A stretch of DNA of 8,901 nt from contig JABFVP010000262.1 in assembly GCA_013362725.1 (NCBI GenBank), forward strand, positions 1 to 8,901, in the 5' to 3' direction. A model generated the notes under the pieces. That model made no database searches and was not told the origin of the DNA. It worked only from the letters and a program-made list of their open reading frames with translations. The translations under genes and the position numbers were made by a program. This stretch comes from Cupriavidus sp. Its GTDB lineage: Bacteria > Pseudomonadota > Gammaproteobacteria > Burkholderiales > Burkholderiaceae. Shown piece after piece: positions 1 through 7,024 of this stretch. Every line of letters starts with the position of its first letter. Position 1 is the first letter of the stretch.

Positions 1-27
1 GTCGATGACGAGCTGGAGAGCGGGCAT
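1..27 (-). CDS. Start of amino-acid (cystine-type) ABC transporter permease, TcyL-like, partial
   Basis: Only the first nine codons, MPALQLVID, lie inside the window; the gene runs off the left edge. From memory, E. coli TcyL (YecS), the cystine permease, also begins with a short N-terminus containing QLVID. The gene follows a TcyJ/FliY-like binding protein on the same strand, where the permease of that transporter would be expected. If right, it encodes the inner-membrane channel subunit that pairs with the binding protein at 157-978. There is no clear Shine-Dalgarno sequence before the ATG, and a strong hairpin (81-113) separates it from the binding-protein gene. The identification rests on nine residues and synteny, so it is tentative. 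Confidence 0.5.
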
Positions 28-65
28 GGCGGGGCGGCGCGAAAGGGATCAGATATCGGCAAGGC

Positions 66-113
66 GCAAAGCAAAGCAAAGCGGCGCGGCAGCCATGCAG
101 GCCGCCGCGCCGC
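66..113 (-). terminator. Rho-independent-type terminator after tcyJ-like gene
   Basis: GCGGCGCGGC (81-90) pairs perfectly with GCCGCGCCGC (104-113) around a 13-nt loop. Read on the minus strand, the hairpin is followed by a T-rich tract, the complement of three GCAAA units at 66-80. It lies 44 bases past the stop of the binding-protein gene and upstream of the permease start. It may therefore be a partial terminator or 3'-stabilising hairpin that keeps binding protein in excess over permease. Confidence 0.65.
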
Positions 114-156
114 GACATGATAACGCCCTGCTTGCGGGCCGGCTTGCTTGATAGCC

Positions 157-978
157 TTACTTGACCGGCTTGCCGGCGGGCTTGGTCACATCGGTGCCGA
201 ACCACTTCACCGACAGCTTGCCGAGGGTGCCGTCCTTGGCCAGCTCCTCCAGCGCATGGTTGATCGCCTGCGCGAACTTGGGATTGTCCTTGCGGAACGG
301 GATCGCCACCTGCGTGGTGGCACCCGCCACGATCGCGCCCGGCCGCAGCGGCAGGTTGGTGGTCTTGACCAGGTACGCGACCATCAGCCGGTCGTTCAGC
401 GCGGCGTCGACGCGCTGCGCCGCCAGGTCGCGCAGGTACTCGGGTGCGCCGGGATAGGTCTTGACCTCGATGCCGGCCACCGACTTGGCCAGGTCGTTGT
501 AGTTGCTGCCCAGGCTGACGCCGAGCTTGTGGCCCTTCAGGTCTTCCAGCGACTTGAACTGGCGCTTGTCATCCTTGCGCTGGATCAGCTGCGCATCCGA
601 GTAGACGTAGGGGGTGGAAAAATCCAGCACCTGCTGGCGCTGCGGCGTGACGTTGACCTGGTTGACGATCACGTCGAACTTGCCCGCCTGCAGGCCGGCG
701 ATGATGCCGCTCCATTCGGTGGTGACGAACTCCGGCTTGACGCCGAGCTTGCCCGCCACCGCCCGCGCCACGTCGACGTCGAAGCCTTCCAGCTCGTTCT
801 TTGCGCCACGGAAGCCGAACGGGGGATAGGTGCCCTCCAGCCCGATCTTCAGCACGCCGGCCTGCTTGACGGTGTCGAGCAGGTCGGCGGCATGGGCCGC
901 GGTGGCAGCCAGCCCGGCGCCGGCCACCAGGGAAGCGGCCAGCAGGGATTTGAACCAGCCAGTACGAAGCGATCGCAT
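157..978 (-). CDS. tcyJ: Cystine-type amino-acid ABC transporter substrate-binding protein (TcyJ/FliY-like)
   Basis: A 273-aa periplasmic solute-binding protein of family 3 (SBP_bac_3), which delivers amino acid to an inner-membrane permease/ATPase pair. Residues 1-30 are a Sec signal peptide (Arg-rich start, hydrophobic Leu/Ala core, AHA cleavage site). The mature part opens with an LLDTVKQAGVLKIGLEGTYPPFGF block. It also carries the family patterns INQV-like NQVNVTPQR, DFSTPYVYSDAQ, LGVSLGSNY and a C-terminal KWFGTDVTK. From memory these match E. coli FliY/TcyJ, the L-cystine-binding protein, closely (GLEGTYPPFSF, DFSTPYT, WFGADVTK). The ATG at 978 has a GGAG ribosome-binding site about 8 bases upstream. 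A permease-like start lies downstream (1-27), which fits a tcyJ-tcyL-tcyN order. The family is certain; the cystine ligand is inferred from similarity. Confidence 0.85.
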   Translation of the reverse strand: MRSLRTGWFKSLLAASLVAGAGLAATAAHAADLLDTVKQAGVLKIGLEGTYPPFGFRGAKNELEGFDVDVARAVAGKLGVKPEFVTTEWSGIIAGLQAGKFDVIVNQVNVTPQRQQVLDFSTPYVYSDAQLIQRKDDKRQFKSLEDLKGHKLGVSLGSNYNDLAKSVAGIEVKTYPGAPEYLRDLAAQRVDAALNDRLMVAYLVKTTNLPLRPGAIVAGATTQVAIPFRKDNPKFAQAINHALEELAKDGTLGKLSVKWFGTDVTKPAGKPVK

Positions 979-1061
979 ATGTTCTCCAGTCGATGCGGAT
1001 AAGCAGTGTGGGGCAGCGCCGGCCGGCCTCTTTTGGAGCGCCGCCGGCTGTTGTGCTGCTA

Positions 1062-1080
1062 TGAGCCTATATCGGGCTCA
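1062..1080. promoter_or_regulatory. Perfect 6+7+6 inverted repeat upstream of tcyJ-like gene
   Basis: TGAGCC (1062-1067) and GGCTCA (1075-1080) form a perfect dyad with a 7-base AT-rich centre, about 85-100 bases before the binding-protein start. It lies in the only AT-rich stretch of the 979-1172 intergenic region, where the gene's own promoter should be. A TATA-containing -10-like hexamer falls inside the dyad on the minus strand. It could be an operator (for example for a CysB- or other LysR-type regulator) or an RNA hairpin in the leader. I cannot name the protein that binds it. Confidence 0.35.
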
Positions 1081-1134
1081 ACACTACCGCAAACACTATC
1101 GAATGCTAAATATCGATTCATCATGGCTAAATAA

Positions 1135-1161
1135 CCGCGGGGCACGATTGCGCTCCCGCGG
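1135..1161 (-). terminator. Terminator-like hairpin after gltI
   Basis: CCGCGGG (1135-1141) pairs with CCCGCGG (1155-1161), with one further G-T pair and an 11-nt loop. It starts 11 bases past the gltI stop codon. On the minus strand it is followed by TTATTTAG, a T-rich but interrupted tract. It probably separates gltI from the tcyJ-like gene, implying that the latter has its own promoter. Confidence 0.55.
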
Positions 1162-1172
1162 CCCGCCCCGCC

Positions 1173-2084
1173 CTACTGGTAGGCCTTGTCGTTGGGCGCC
1201 GCGAACAGCGCCTTCATGTCGGCCGACAGCGGATAGTTCATGTTGATGCCGCGCGGCGGGATCGGCGACATGAACCACTTGTTGTACAGCTTCTCGGCGC
1301 GGCCGCTGGTCTGCAGGTCGGCGATCACGCCGTCGGCCAGCTTCTTGAACGAGGGGTCATCCTTGCGGAACATGCAGGCGTAGTTCTCGGTCTGCAGCGG
1401 CGCGCCCACCACCACCCAGTCGGCGGCGTTCTTGGCCTTGGTGCGCTCGCCGTACAGCAGCGGCTCGTCCATCACGAAGGCCGCGGCCCGGCCGGTTTCC
1501 AGGATCAGGAAGGACTGGCCGTGGTCCTTGGTGCTGATCAGATTCATGTTCATGGCCTTTTCGCCGTTCATCTTGACCAGCAGGCGCTCGCCGGTGGTGC
1601 CTGCCGTGGTGACCACGTTGCGGTCCTTCAGGTCGGCAAACTCCTTCACGCCCGAATCCTTCTTGGTCAGCATCTTGATGCCGTAGACGAACAGGCTGTT
1701 GGAGAACGCAACCTGCTTCTGGCGCTCGAGGTTGTTGGTGGTGCTGCCGCATTCGATGTCGATGGTGCCGTTCTGCACCAGCGGGATGCGGTTCTGCGAG
1801 GTGATCGGCGTCAGGCGCACCTGCAGGTTGGGCATCTTCAGCTCGCTTTTGATCTTGTCGACGATCTGCAGCAGGATCTCATGCGAGTAGCCCATGACCT
1901 CCTTGCCGTCGGTGTACGAGAACGGGATCGACGATTCGCGGTAGCCGAGCGAGATCACGCCGCTGTCCTTGATCTTCTTCAGCGTGTCGCCGTCGGCGGC
2001 ATGGGCGGCGCCGGCGGCCAGCAGCAGCGTGGCTGCCGCCAGTGCACGGCGGGTGGCGGATCGGTGGGGGTGCAGCGTTTGCAT
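1173..2084 (-). CDS. gltI: Glutamate/aspartate ABC transporter periplasmic binding protein (GltI-like)
   Basis: A 303-aa family 3 solute-binding protein, almost exactly the length of E. coli GltI. Residues 1-29 are a signal peptide ending in AHA. Blocks that, from memory, match GltI closely include DTLKKIKDSGVISLGYRESS (where GltI has an HRESSIPFSY segment), TPITSQNRIPLVQNGT, IECGSTTNNLERQKQ, STKDHGQSF, a central FVMDEPLL-GERTKAK segment, MFRKDDPSFKKL, KWF-SPIPP, and a C-terminal FAAPNDKA. Its role would be to bind L-glutamate/L-aspartate in the periplasm. The ATG at 2084 was chosen because AAGGAG lies 6 bases upstream and the signal peptide begins there; an earlier in-frame ATG at 2129 adds 15 polar residues and lacks such a site. 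No gltJ, gltK or gltL partner is in the window. It lies 105 bases downstream of the dadA-like gene on the same strand and may be cotranscribed with it. Confidence 0.9.
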   Translation of the reverse strand: MQTLHPHRSATRRALAAATLLLAAGAAHAADGDTLKKIKDSGVISLGYRESSIPFSYTDGKEVMGYSHEILLQIVDKIKSELKMPNLQVRLTPITSQNRIPLVQNGTIDIECGSTTNNLERQKQVAFSNSLFVYGIKMLTKKDSGVKEFADLKDRNVVTTAGTTGERLLVKMNGEKAMNMNLISTKDHGQSFLILETGRAAAFVMDEPLLYGERTKAKNAADWVVVGAPLQTENYACMFRKDDPSFKKLADGVIADLQTSGRAEKLYNKWFMSPIPPRGINMNYPLSADMKALFAAPNDKAYQ

Positions 2085-2189
2085 GTGGCGCTCCTTGTAG
2101 TGGGGCTTGGTCATTGAGGCATGCTTCATGGACAGCTTCAGGTACTGCGGACTTACCGGTACGGCAACAACCCATGCGCGGCCGCGGCG

Positions 2190-3473
2190 CTAGGCGCGTG
2201 CGGCGTCGAAATCTTCTGCGTCGATGGCGGGACGGCGACCCGCCAGGCGGTCGGCCAGCAGGCCGGCACTGCCCATTGCCAGCGTAAAGCCCAGCGCGCC
2301 GTGGCCCAGGTTGAGCCACAGCCCCGACACCCGCGATGGCCCCACCAGCGGCAGGCCGTCCGGGGTGGCGGGACGCAGCCCGGCCCACGGCTGCAGCTGC
2401 GCCAGCGGCTGGTCCGGCACGATGCCGGGAAACAGCGCGCGGGTCTGGGCCACCAGCGTGCCGACCCGCTCCGGATCGATGCGCGTGCCGCCGCGCACCA
2501 GGTCGGCCATGCCCGCCACCCGCAGTGTATTGCCGATCCGGGCATAAACGATCTTGTTGGCAAAATCCGTCACGCTGATATGCGGCGCCTGCGCGCCGCC
2601 GGCCAACGGCACCGTGATGCTGTAGCCCTTGAGCGGCCACAGCAGCGGCCGTACCCCGAGCGGGCGCAGCAGCGGCACGCTGCCGATGCCGCCCGACACG
2701 ATCACCACGTCGGCGGGCACCACCCCGCCCGGCGTGCGCACTCCGGTAACGCGCCCGCCCTGCTGCACCAGCCCTTGCACGACGGTGCCAAAGCGCAACG
2801 ACACGCCCGCGTACGCGCCATCTTGCAGCAAGCGTGCCAGCGACAGGCAGAAGCGATGGCAGTCGCCCACCTCTTCGCTCGGGGTATGGATGGCGCCGGC
2901 GATGTCATCGCGGATGCCGGCCAGCGCCGGCTCCAGCGCCACGCAGGCAGTACGGTCCAGCGCCTGCTGCTCGCAGCCCAGGCTGGCCTGGTAGTCCAGC
3001 AGCCGGCACGCCGAATCGAACGCCGCCGGGTCGCGGTGCACCACCAGCTTGCCGCGCCGCGCGAAATGGAAGCCAGCGCCGCCGTCGTCATGCTGGTGCC
3101 GGGCCACGAAGTCCTGCATCAGGTCGCGGGAATAGAAGCCCAGCCGCAGCAGCTTGCGCGTGGTCGCCTCGCTGGAGGCGGCGTTGCAGGCCGACATGAA
3201 GGCGGCCAGCCAGCGCCACTGCGCCGGGTCGGCCGTCGGGCGAAAGCGCATCGGGGAATCGCGCCGCAGCAGCCAGCCCGGCACCTTGGCCATCACGCCC
3301 GGCCCCGCCAGCGGCGCCACGTAGCTGTAGCTCAACTGCCCGCCATTGGCAAAGCTGGTTTCCTCGCCGGGGCCGTGGTGGCGCTCGAGCACCATCACCT
3401 GGTGGCCATCCCCGGCCAGGCGCCATGCCGTCGTCATCCCCACCACGCCCGCGCCCACGATCACCACCTGCAT
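2190..3473 (-). CDS. dadA: FAD-dependent D-amino acid dehydrogenase (DadA-like)
   Basis: A 427-aa flavoprotein of the DAO/DadA family (E. coli DadA is about 432 aa). It should oxidise D-amino acids to 2-oxo acids and ammonia and pass electrons into the respiratory chain, peripherally at the inner membrane. The N-terminus has the Rossmann FAD motif GAGVVG (residues 7-12) with the ribose-binding Glu30. The DadA-type block ETSFANGGQLSYSY follows at about 38-51. Further in are YARIGNTLRVAGMADL and a C-terminal GLRPATPDGLPLVG...NLGHGALGFTLA, the usual substrate/FAD-contact segment. The ATG at 3473 has AAAGGA about 6 bases upstream and begins the Rossmann strand directly; a longer frame extending to 4112 runs through the lysR gene on the other strand and is spurious. 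The gene is divergent from a LysR-type gene, its probable regulator, and is followed by gltI. The exact D-amino acid is unknown. Confidence 0.88.
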   Translation of the reverse strand: MQVVIVGAGVVGMTTAWRLAGDGHQVMVLERHHGPGEETSFANGGQLSYSYVAPLAGPGVMAKVPGWLLRRDSPMRFRPTADPAQWRWLAAFMSACNAASSEATTRKLLRLGFYSRDLMQDFVARHQHDDGGAGFHFARRGKLVVHRDPAAFDSACRLLDYQASLGCEQQALDRTACVALEPALAGIRDDIAGAIHTPSEEVGDCHRFCLSLARLLQDGAYAGVSLRFGTVVQGLVQQGGRVTGVRTPGGVVPADVVIVSGGIGSVPLLRPLGVRPLLWPLKGYSITVPLAGGAQAPHISVTDFANKIVYARIGNTLRVAGMADLVRGGTRIDPERVGTLVAQTRALFPGIVPDQPLAQLQPWAGLRPATPDGLPLVGPSRVSGLWLNLGHGALGFTLAMGSAGLLADRLAGRRPAIDAEDFDAARA

Positions 3474-3512
3474 TGCCTGTCCTTTGCTTGCGTCCATCAG
3501 GCAGAGCGTAGT

Positions 3513-3530
3513 GCAAGCGCGCCGGCTTGC
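3513..3530. promoter_or_regulatory. Inverted repeat GCAAGC-N6-GCTTGC in the dadA/lysR intergenic region
   Basis: GCAAGC (3513-3518) and GCTTGC (3525-3530) form a perfect dyad with a 6-base centre. GCTTGC occurs again at 3486-3491. The dyad lies between the divergent dadA and lysR starts and just downstream of the proposed dadA transcription start. It is a candidate binding site for the LysR-type protein encoded at 3619-4584, although the classic T-N11-A spacing is not met exactly. Confidence 0.35.
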
Positions 3531-3548
3531 CCAATGCGAATACGTGCC

Positions 3549-3577
3549 AGAATATGTCTTCAGGCTATGGGCGCCAA
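3549..3577 (-). promoter_or_regulatory. Candidate dadA promoter
   Basis: On the minus strand TTGGCG (3572-3577) and TATTCT (3549-3554) are separated by 17 bases, each matching 4 of 6 consensus positions of a sigma-70 promoter. The predicted start is near 3542, giving a leader of about 70 bases. The -35 overlaps a perfect GGCGCC-AAT-GGCGCC dyad (3570-3584), a plausible repressor or activator contact. The assignment is from pattern only. Confidence 0.35.
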
Positions 3578-3584
3578 TGGCGCC
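3570..3584. promoter_or_regulatory. Perfect GGCGCC-AAT-GGCGCC dyad
   Basis: Two GGCGCC hexamers around AAT form a perfect 15-base dyad 34 bases before the lysR start and over the candidate dadA -35. It could be an operator for autoregulation by the LysR-type protein or a hairpin in the lysR leader. Because GGCGCC is self-complementary and the genome is GC-rich, chance occurrence is possible. Confidence 0.3.
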
Positions 3585-3618
3585 TTGCCGCACTCTGTCC
3601 ATCCAGCCCCGAGATGCC

Positions 3619-4584
3619 ATGCGCCTGCGCCAGATCGAAGTGTTTCGCGCCGTGATGCTGACCGGCACCGTCAGCGAGGCCGCGCGCCTGCTGCACGTGT
3701 CGCAGCCGGTGGTCACGCGCGTGCTGCAGCATGCCGAGGCCTCGCTCGGCTTCCGGCTGTTCGAGCGCGTGCGCGGACGGCTGCAGTCCACGCCCGAGGC
3801 CAGCGCGCTGTATGGGGATGTCGAAAGGCTATATGGCGAGATCGAACGCGTGCGCCGGGTCTCGGAAAGCCTGCGCCACAAGGGCGCCGGCCGGCTGCGC
3901 GTGGCCGCCACCCCGAGCCTGGCCAACCCGCTGCTGGTGCCGGCGGTGCGCAGCTTCTGCGCGCGCCACCCCGACACCCAGGTGCAGGTGCTGACGCACC
4001 ATACCGACGAGATCGTCGGCGCGCTGCTGGCCAACCAGATCGACCTGGGCTTTGCCTTCGCCCCGCCGCGCCACGAGGCGATCTCGAGCGATCCGGTGGC
4101 GAGCGGCCGCATGCTGCTGGCGGTGCCACGCGCACAGCCGCTGCCCGCCGGCGGGCGCCGGCGCGTGGTGCCGATGCAGCGGCTGATGGAGCGCGCCTTT
4201 ATCGGCTATGACGACAACAGCTCGCTCGGCCTGCTGGTGCGCCAGACCCTGGCGCGGCACGCGCTGGAACCGCGCTCGACGCTGGAGGTGCAGACCTACT
4301 CGCTGGCGCTGGCGCTGGTCGACGCCGGGCTGGGCATGACGCTGCTGGACCAGTACACCGCGCTCAGCGCCAGCGCAGAGCGCGTCGCGCTGCATGACGT
4401 GGCGCCGGTGCTGCCGTTCGAGATCCAGATGCTGCGCGCCAGCCACCGCGCCGGCTCGAGCCTGGCCGACGACCTGCGCGACCAGTTCGCGCACGCCGCC
4501 GAGGCGCTGGCGGCAACACTGCCGCAGCGGCTGGAAGCGCCGACGGCAAGCTTCGATGCCGCCCCCGCCAGGCGCCGCGACTGA
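3619..4584 (+). CDS. LysR-type transcriptional regulator, divergent from dadA
   Basis: A 321-aa LysR-family DNA-binding regulator. Residues 1-60 form the winged helix-turn-helix (MRLRQIEVFRAVMLTGTVSE, then AARLLHVSQPVVTRVLQHAE, then LGFRLFER). A linker helix follows to about 88 (LYGEIERVRRVSESLRHKG). The effector-binding domain starts at LRVAATPSLANPLLVPAVRSF and includes the ALLANQIDLGFAF strand-turn and VDAGLGMTLLDQYTA, both typical of the fold. The ATG at 3619 was chosen because LysR proteins begin a few residues before the xxIEVFxAV helix; the 91 extra upstream codons in frame overlap the intergenic region. The ribosome-binding site is weak. The head-to-head position suggests control of dadA and possibly gltI, with a D- or L-amino acid as effector. 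Beyond the family, function is inferred from context. Confidence 0.88.
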   Translation: MRLRQIEVFRAVMLTGTVSEAARLLHVSQPVVTRVLQHAEASLGFRLFERVRGRLQSTPEASALYGDVERLYGEIERVRRVSESLRHKGAGRLRVAATPSLANPLLVPAVRSFCARHPDTQVQVLTHHTDEIVGALLANQIDLGFAFAPPRHEAISSDPVASGRMLLAVPRAQPLPAGGRRRVVPMQRLMERAFIGYDDNSSLGLLVRQTLARHALEPRSTLEVQTYSLALALVDAGLGMTLLDQYTALSASAERVALHDVAPVLPFEIQMLRASHRAGSSLADDLRDQFAHAAEALAATLPQRLEAPTASFDAAPARRRD

Positions 4585-4596
4585 AGGGAGCACAGA

Positions 4597-4626
4597 TTGA
4601 CAGCCGCGCGCGCCGTGCACCATCAT
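4597..4626 (+). promoter_or_regulatory. Candidate promoter of the YtfL/PaeA-like gene
   Basis: A perfect TTGACA (4597-4602) is followed after 18 bases by CATCAT (4621-4626), 4 of 6 matches to a -10 box. The predicted start, about 4633, leaves a leader of about 35 bases before the ATG at 4668. A GC-only spacer and a weak -10 make this tentative. Confidence 0.35.
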
Positions 4627-4667
4627 CAAGCCGCCTGCAGGCACAACCTGCCAGCGCAATCCTGCCT

Positions 4668-5987
4668 ATGTTCGTCCTGATCCTGATCCTGCTCGTCCTT
4701 GTCAGCGCGTTCTTCTCGATCTCCGAGATCGCGCTGACCGCTGCGCGCCGCACCAAGCTGCAGGTGCTGTCCGAACGCGGCGACGGCCGCGCCACGCGCG
4801 TGCTGCTGCTCAAGGAAGAGCCCGGCAACTTCTTCACCATCGTGCAGATCGGGGTCAACAGCGTTGCCATCCTGGCGGGTATCCTGGGCGAGAAGCACGT
4901 GTCCGACCTGCTGCTCGAAACGCTGTCGCCCTACATGCAGGTAGTGCACGCGCAGCGCGCCGCCAATATCGGCTCGTTCCTGATCGTGACGCTGCTGTTC
5001 ATCCAGTTTGCCGACCTGATCCCCAAGCGCATCGCCATGACCTTTCCCGAGGCCTGCGCGCTGGCGGTGATCGACCCGATGCTGACGCTGCTGCGCGTGC
5101 TCAGGCCGCTGGTGTGGGTCTTCAACGCCGCCGCCGACGCCATGCTGCGGCTGCTGCGGCTGCCGACCAAGCCGGTCGACCAGATCACCACCGAGGACAT
5201 CGCCGCGATGGTCGATGCCGGCGCCGAGGCCGGCGTGCTGCACAAGCATGAGCTGCACCTGATCGAGAACGTGTTCGAGCTCGACTTCAAGGGCATCACC
5301 GCGATCATGACGCCGCGCGATGAGGTGGTCTACCTGAGCCTGGACGAGCCCGCCGACAGCGTGCGCCGCAAGCTGGTCAACCAGCCGCACGCGCAATACC
5401 CGGTGTGCGGGCACGACCTCGACGACGTGCAGGGCTATATCGATTCCAAGGACATCCTGCAGCTGCTGCTGGCCGATGAAAGCGCCGCGGTGATGGGCAA
5501 TATCGGCCGCTACCACGACAAGAACGTGCTGGTGATCCCCGACACGCTGACCCTGTCGGAGTCGCTGACGCGCTTCCGCGAGATGCACCAGAGCTTTGCC
5601 GTGGTCATGAACGAATACGGGCTGGTGGTGGGCATCGTCACGCTCGACGACATCGTCGGCGCGCTGATGGGCGACATCCTCTATTCCAGCGAAGACGAGC
5701 AGATCGTGCGGCGCGACGACGGCTCGTGGCTGGTCGATGGGCTGACGCCGCTGGTAGACCTCAAGAAAGCGCTGGAGCTGGATGCCCTGCCCGGCGAGGA
5801 CTACGTCGATACCGCGGCCGGGCTGGTGATCTATGCGCTCAAGCGCATCCCGAAGAAGTCGGAGTCGATCACCGTGGCGGGCTATCGCTTCGAAGTGCTG
5901 GACATCGACCATCACAAGATCGACCAGCTGCTGGTGTCGCGCCTGCCGCTGGCACCAGAGGCTGGCGCGGCAGCGACGCCAGCGTAG
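4668..5987 (+). CDS. ytfL: CNNM/CorC-family membrane protein, YtfL (PaeA)-like
   Basis: A 439-aa inner-membrane protein of the DUF21-CBS-CorC family (often annotated 'hemolysin family protein'). Residues 1 to about 190 form the CNNM/DUF21 membrane domain: an N-terminal helix MFVLILILLVLVSAFFSISE, then NFFTIVQIGVNSVAILAGI and FLIVTLLFIQFADLIPKR. A CBS pair spans about 210-338 (IMTPRDEVVYL; IVTLDDIVGALMGD). A CorC/HlyC domain covers about 345-428 (DGSWLVDGLTPL; GYRFEVLDIDHHKIDQLLV). From memory, length and blocks match E. coli YtfL/PaeA, implicated in cadaverine/putrescine export and stress survival; other family members move Mg2+/Co2+. Start: the ATG begins directly at the first helix, as in YtfL, although no good Shine-Dalgarno is visible. 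It is convergent with the HD gene, 22 bases between stops. Substrate is inferred; the family is secure. Confidence 0.88.
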   Translation: MFVLILILLVLVSAFFSISEIALTAARRTKLQVLSERGDGRATRVLLLKEEPGNFFTIVQIGVNSVAILAGILGEKHVSDLLLETLSPYMQVVHAQRAANIGSFLIVTLLFIQFADLIPKRIAMTFPEACALAVIDPMLTLLRVLRPLVWVFNAAADAMLRLLRLPTKPVDQITTEDIAAMVDAGAEAGVLHKHELHLIENVFELDFKGITAIMTPRDEVVYLSLDEPADSVRRKLVNQPHAQYPVCGHDLDDVQGYIDSKDILQLLLADESAAVMGNIGRYHDKNVLVIPDTLTLSESLTRFREMHQSFAVVMNEYGLVVGIVTLDDIVGALMGDILYSSEDEQIVRRDDGSWLVDGLTPLVDLKKALELDALPGEDYVDTAAGLVIYALKRIPKKSESITVAGYRFEVLDIDHHKIDQLLVSRLPLAPEAGAAATPA

Positions 5988-6009
5988 CCGCGCCGGCCTG
6001 GCGATAGCG

Positions 6010-6912
6010 CTAGAGCGTATCCAGCGCGCCGGCGCTGCCGGCGGTCCTGGCAATATTGGCGCGGGCCGGCGCCTCGCAATCCGCGAAGGCCGCGGTCAGG
6101 AACAGTTGCGGGCGCTGCGCCAGGTGGCTCAGGAATGCCGCGCGCCGGCGCATGAATTCGGCAAGCAGCGCATCGCCCTGCTTGCCGCTGCGCGCCGCCA
6201 GCAGCGCGCGATTCTCGGCGAAGACGTCCTGGCTGTGGCGGTCGAACACGTCGGGCGGCGCGGCCAGCCTGAGCAGGTCGAGATCGAGCACGGTGTCGGC
6301 GCCCATGCAGCTGGGTCGATGGCCGCGCGTATCGAGCACGATCTGCGCGGCACGCTCCAGCACCGCGCGTGCTTCACCTGGCGCAACGGATTCGATCATC
6401 GCGGCCGAGGCGGCTTCGTTGTGCGCGCAGCCCGCCACATAGACCGCGTCATGGCACAGCACCGCCAGCGCCTGCGCCCGGTCCAGCACCACGCCGCGCC
6501 CATGGGCAGCCTCGAACATTTCCAGGATATGGCGGCGGTCGTGGTAGCGGCGGTACGGCGTGTCGTGCAGCGCCAGCACGTGAAGCACCGCCTGCCGCGG
6601 CAGGAAATCCAGGCAGGCCAGCGCCGCGGGCCAGTCGGGCGCGAAGCGCGGCACCTTGCCCTGCGGCGTCGCGACCGGTTCGCTGAACACATCGGCGCGG
6701 CGCACCCACAGCAAGGACGGATCGCGCATGGCGCGGTAGACCACCACCGGCGCCAGGTCGGCCTCGAAGCGCCCGATCCCTACCGTCGAATAGGCGCCGC
6801 CCTTGTAGTGCCGGTACGGCATGCCGTAAACCAGGTCGGGATCGGCCGGCAGTTCGGACGGATCGCCGTGAAAGACCTGGGAGGCGGGGGTTTTGTCGGG
6901 TGGCTGGGTCAT
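6010..6912 (-). CDS. DUF1653-HD domain fusion protein, putative metal-dependent phosphohydrolase
   Basis: A 300-aa cytoplasmic protein with two modules. Residues 28-78 (YGMPYRHYKGGAYSTVGIGR, then a PVVVYRA and LLWVRRADVF pattern) look like DUF1653, a small beta-rich domain usually found alone in short proteins. Residues about 95-290 look like the HD-superfamily 'predicted metal-dependent phosphohydrolase' group (COG4339-like): YH124DRRH128I, LCH154D155AVY, CAHN165E166AASA, and a later VLDLDLLRL acidic segment supply the expected metal ligands. Start: ATG at 6912 has AGGA about 9 bases upstream and gives a normal N-terminus; an in-frame ATG at 6942 has no ribosome-binding site. The substrate is unknown; HD hydrolases act on nucleotides and other phosphates. 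It is the last host gene before the phage-like region. Domain calls are by pattern memory. Confidence 0.72.
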   Translation of the reverse strand: MTQPPDKTPASQVFHGDPSELPADPDLVYGMPYRHYKGGAYSTVGIGRFEADLAPVVVYRAMRDPSLLWVRRADVFSEPVATPQGKVPRFAPDWPAALACLDFLPRQAVLHVLALHDTPYRRYHDRRHILEMFEAAHGRGVVLDRAQALAVLCHDAVYVAGCAHNEAASAAMIESVAPGEARAVLERAAQIVLDTRGHRPSCMGADTVLDLDLLRLAAPPDVFDRHSQDVFAENRALLAARSGKQGDALLAEFMRRRAAFLSHLAQRPQLFLTAAFADCEAPARANIARTAGSAGALDTL

Positions 6913-6987
6913 GGTGCGGCATCCTGCGTTGCGGATCGCCATGATAGTGCACCGGCCGGCGCGGCTGCAGCGGCAAGGCGGCTACGG

Positions 6988-7024
6988 AAAAAACAAAACC
7001 GACGCGCACTTTCGTGGGCGTCGG
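6988..7024 (-). terminator. Strong rho-independent terminator after phage regulator
   Basis: CCGACGC (6999-7005) pairs with GCGTCGG (7018-7024). Beyond one G-G mismatch there are three more inner pairs (CAC/GTG) and a TTTC loop. On the minus strand the hairpin is followed by TTTTGTTTTTT (complement of 6988-6998), a textbook U-tract. It begins 11 bases past the stop of the regulator at 7036-7338 and prevents read-through into the host HD gene. It also marks roughly where host sequence ends. Confidence 0.85.

Noticed and set aside
148..1002. A 284-aa open frame on the plus strand opposite the tcyJ-like gene
   Set aside because: Antisense of a well-supported binding protein with signal peptide and ribosome-binding site; no domain seen.
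3346..3618. N-terminal extension of the LysR protein by 91 residues
   Set aside because: It overlaps the dadA start and the intergenic region; LysR proteins begin at the helix encoded from 3619.
3474..4112. N-terminal extension of dadA by 213 residues
   Set aside because: The extension crosses the lysR gene on the other strand; the Rossmann FAD strand begins right at the ATG at 3473, which has its own ribosome-binding site.
2121..4211. A 696-aa open frame on the plus strand opposite dadA
   Set aside because: It is antisense to a clear flavoprotein, His/Gln/Ala/Arg-rich without recognisable domains, and runs into the lysR gene in the wrong frame; it is a product of high GC content.
4626..6053. 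A 475-aa open frame on the minus strand opposite the YtfL-like gene
   Set aside because: Composition (His, Gln, Asp, Val repeats) is typical of the antisense frame of a GC-rich gene; the plus-strand protein has full family structure.
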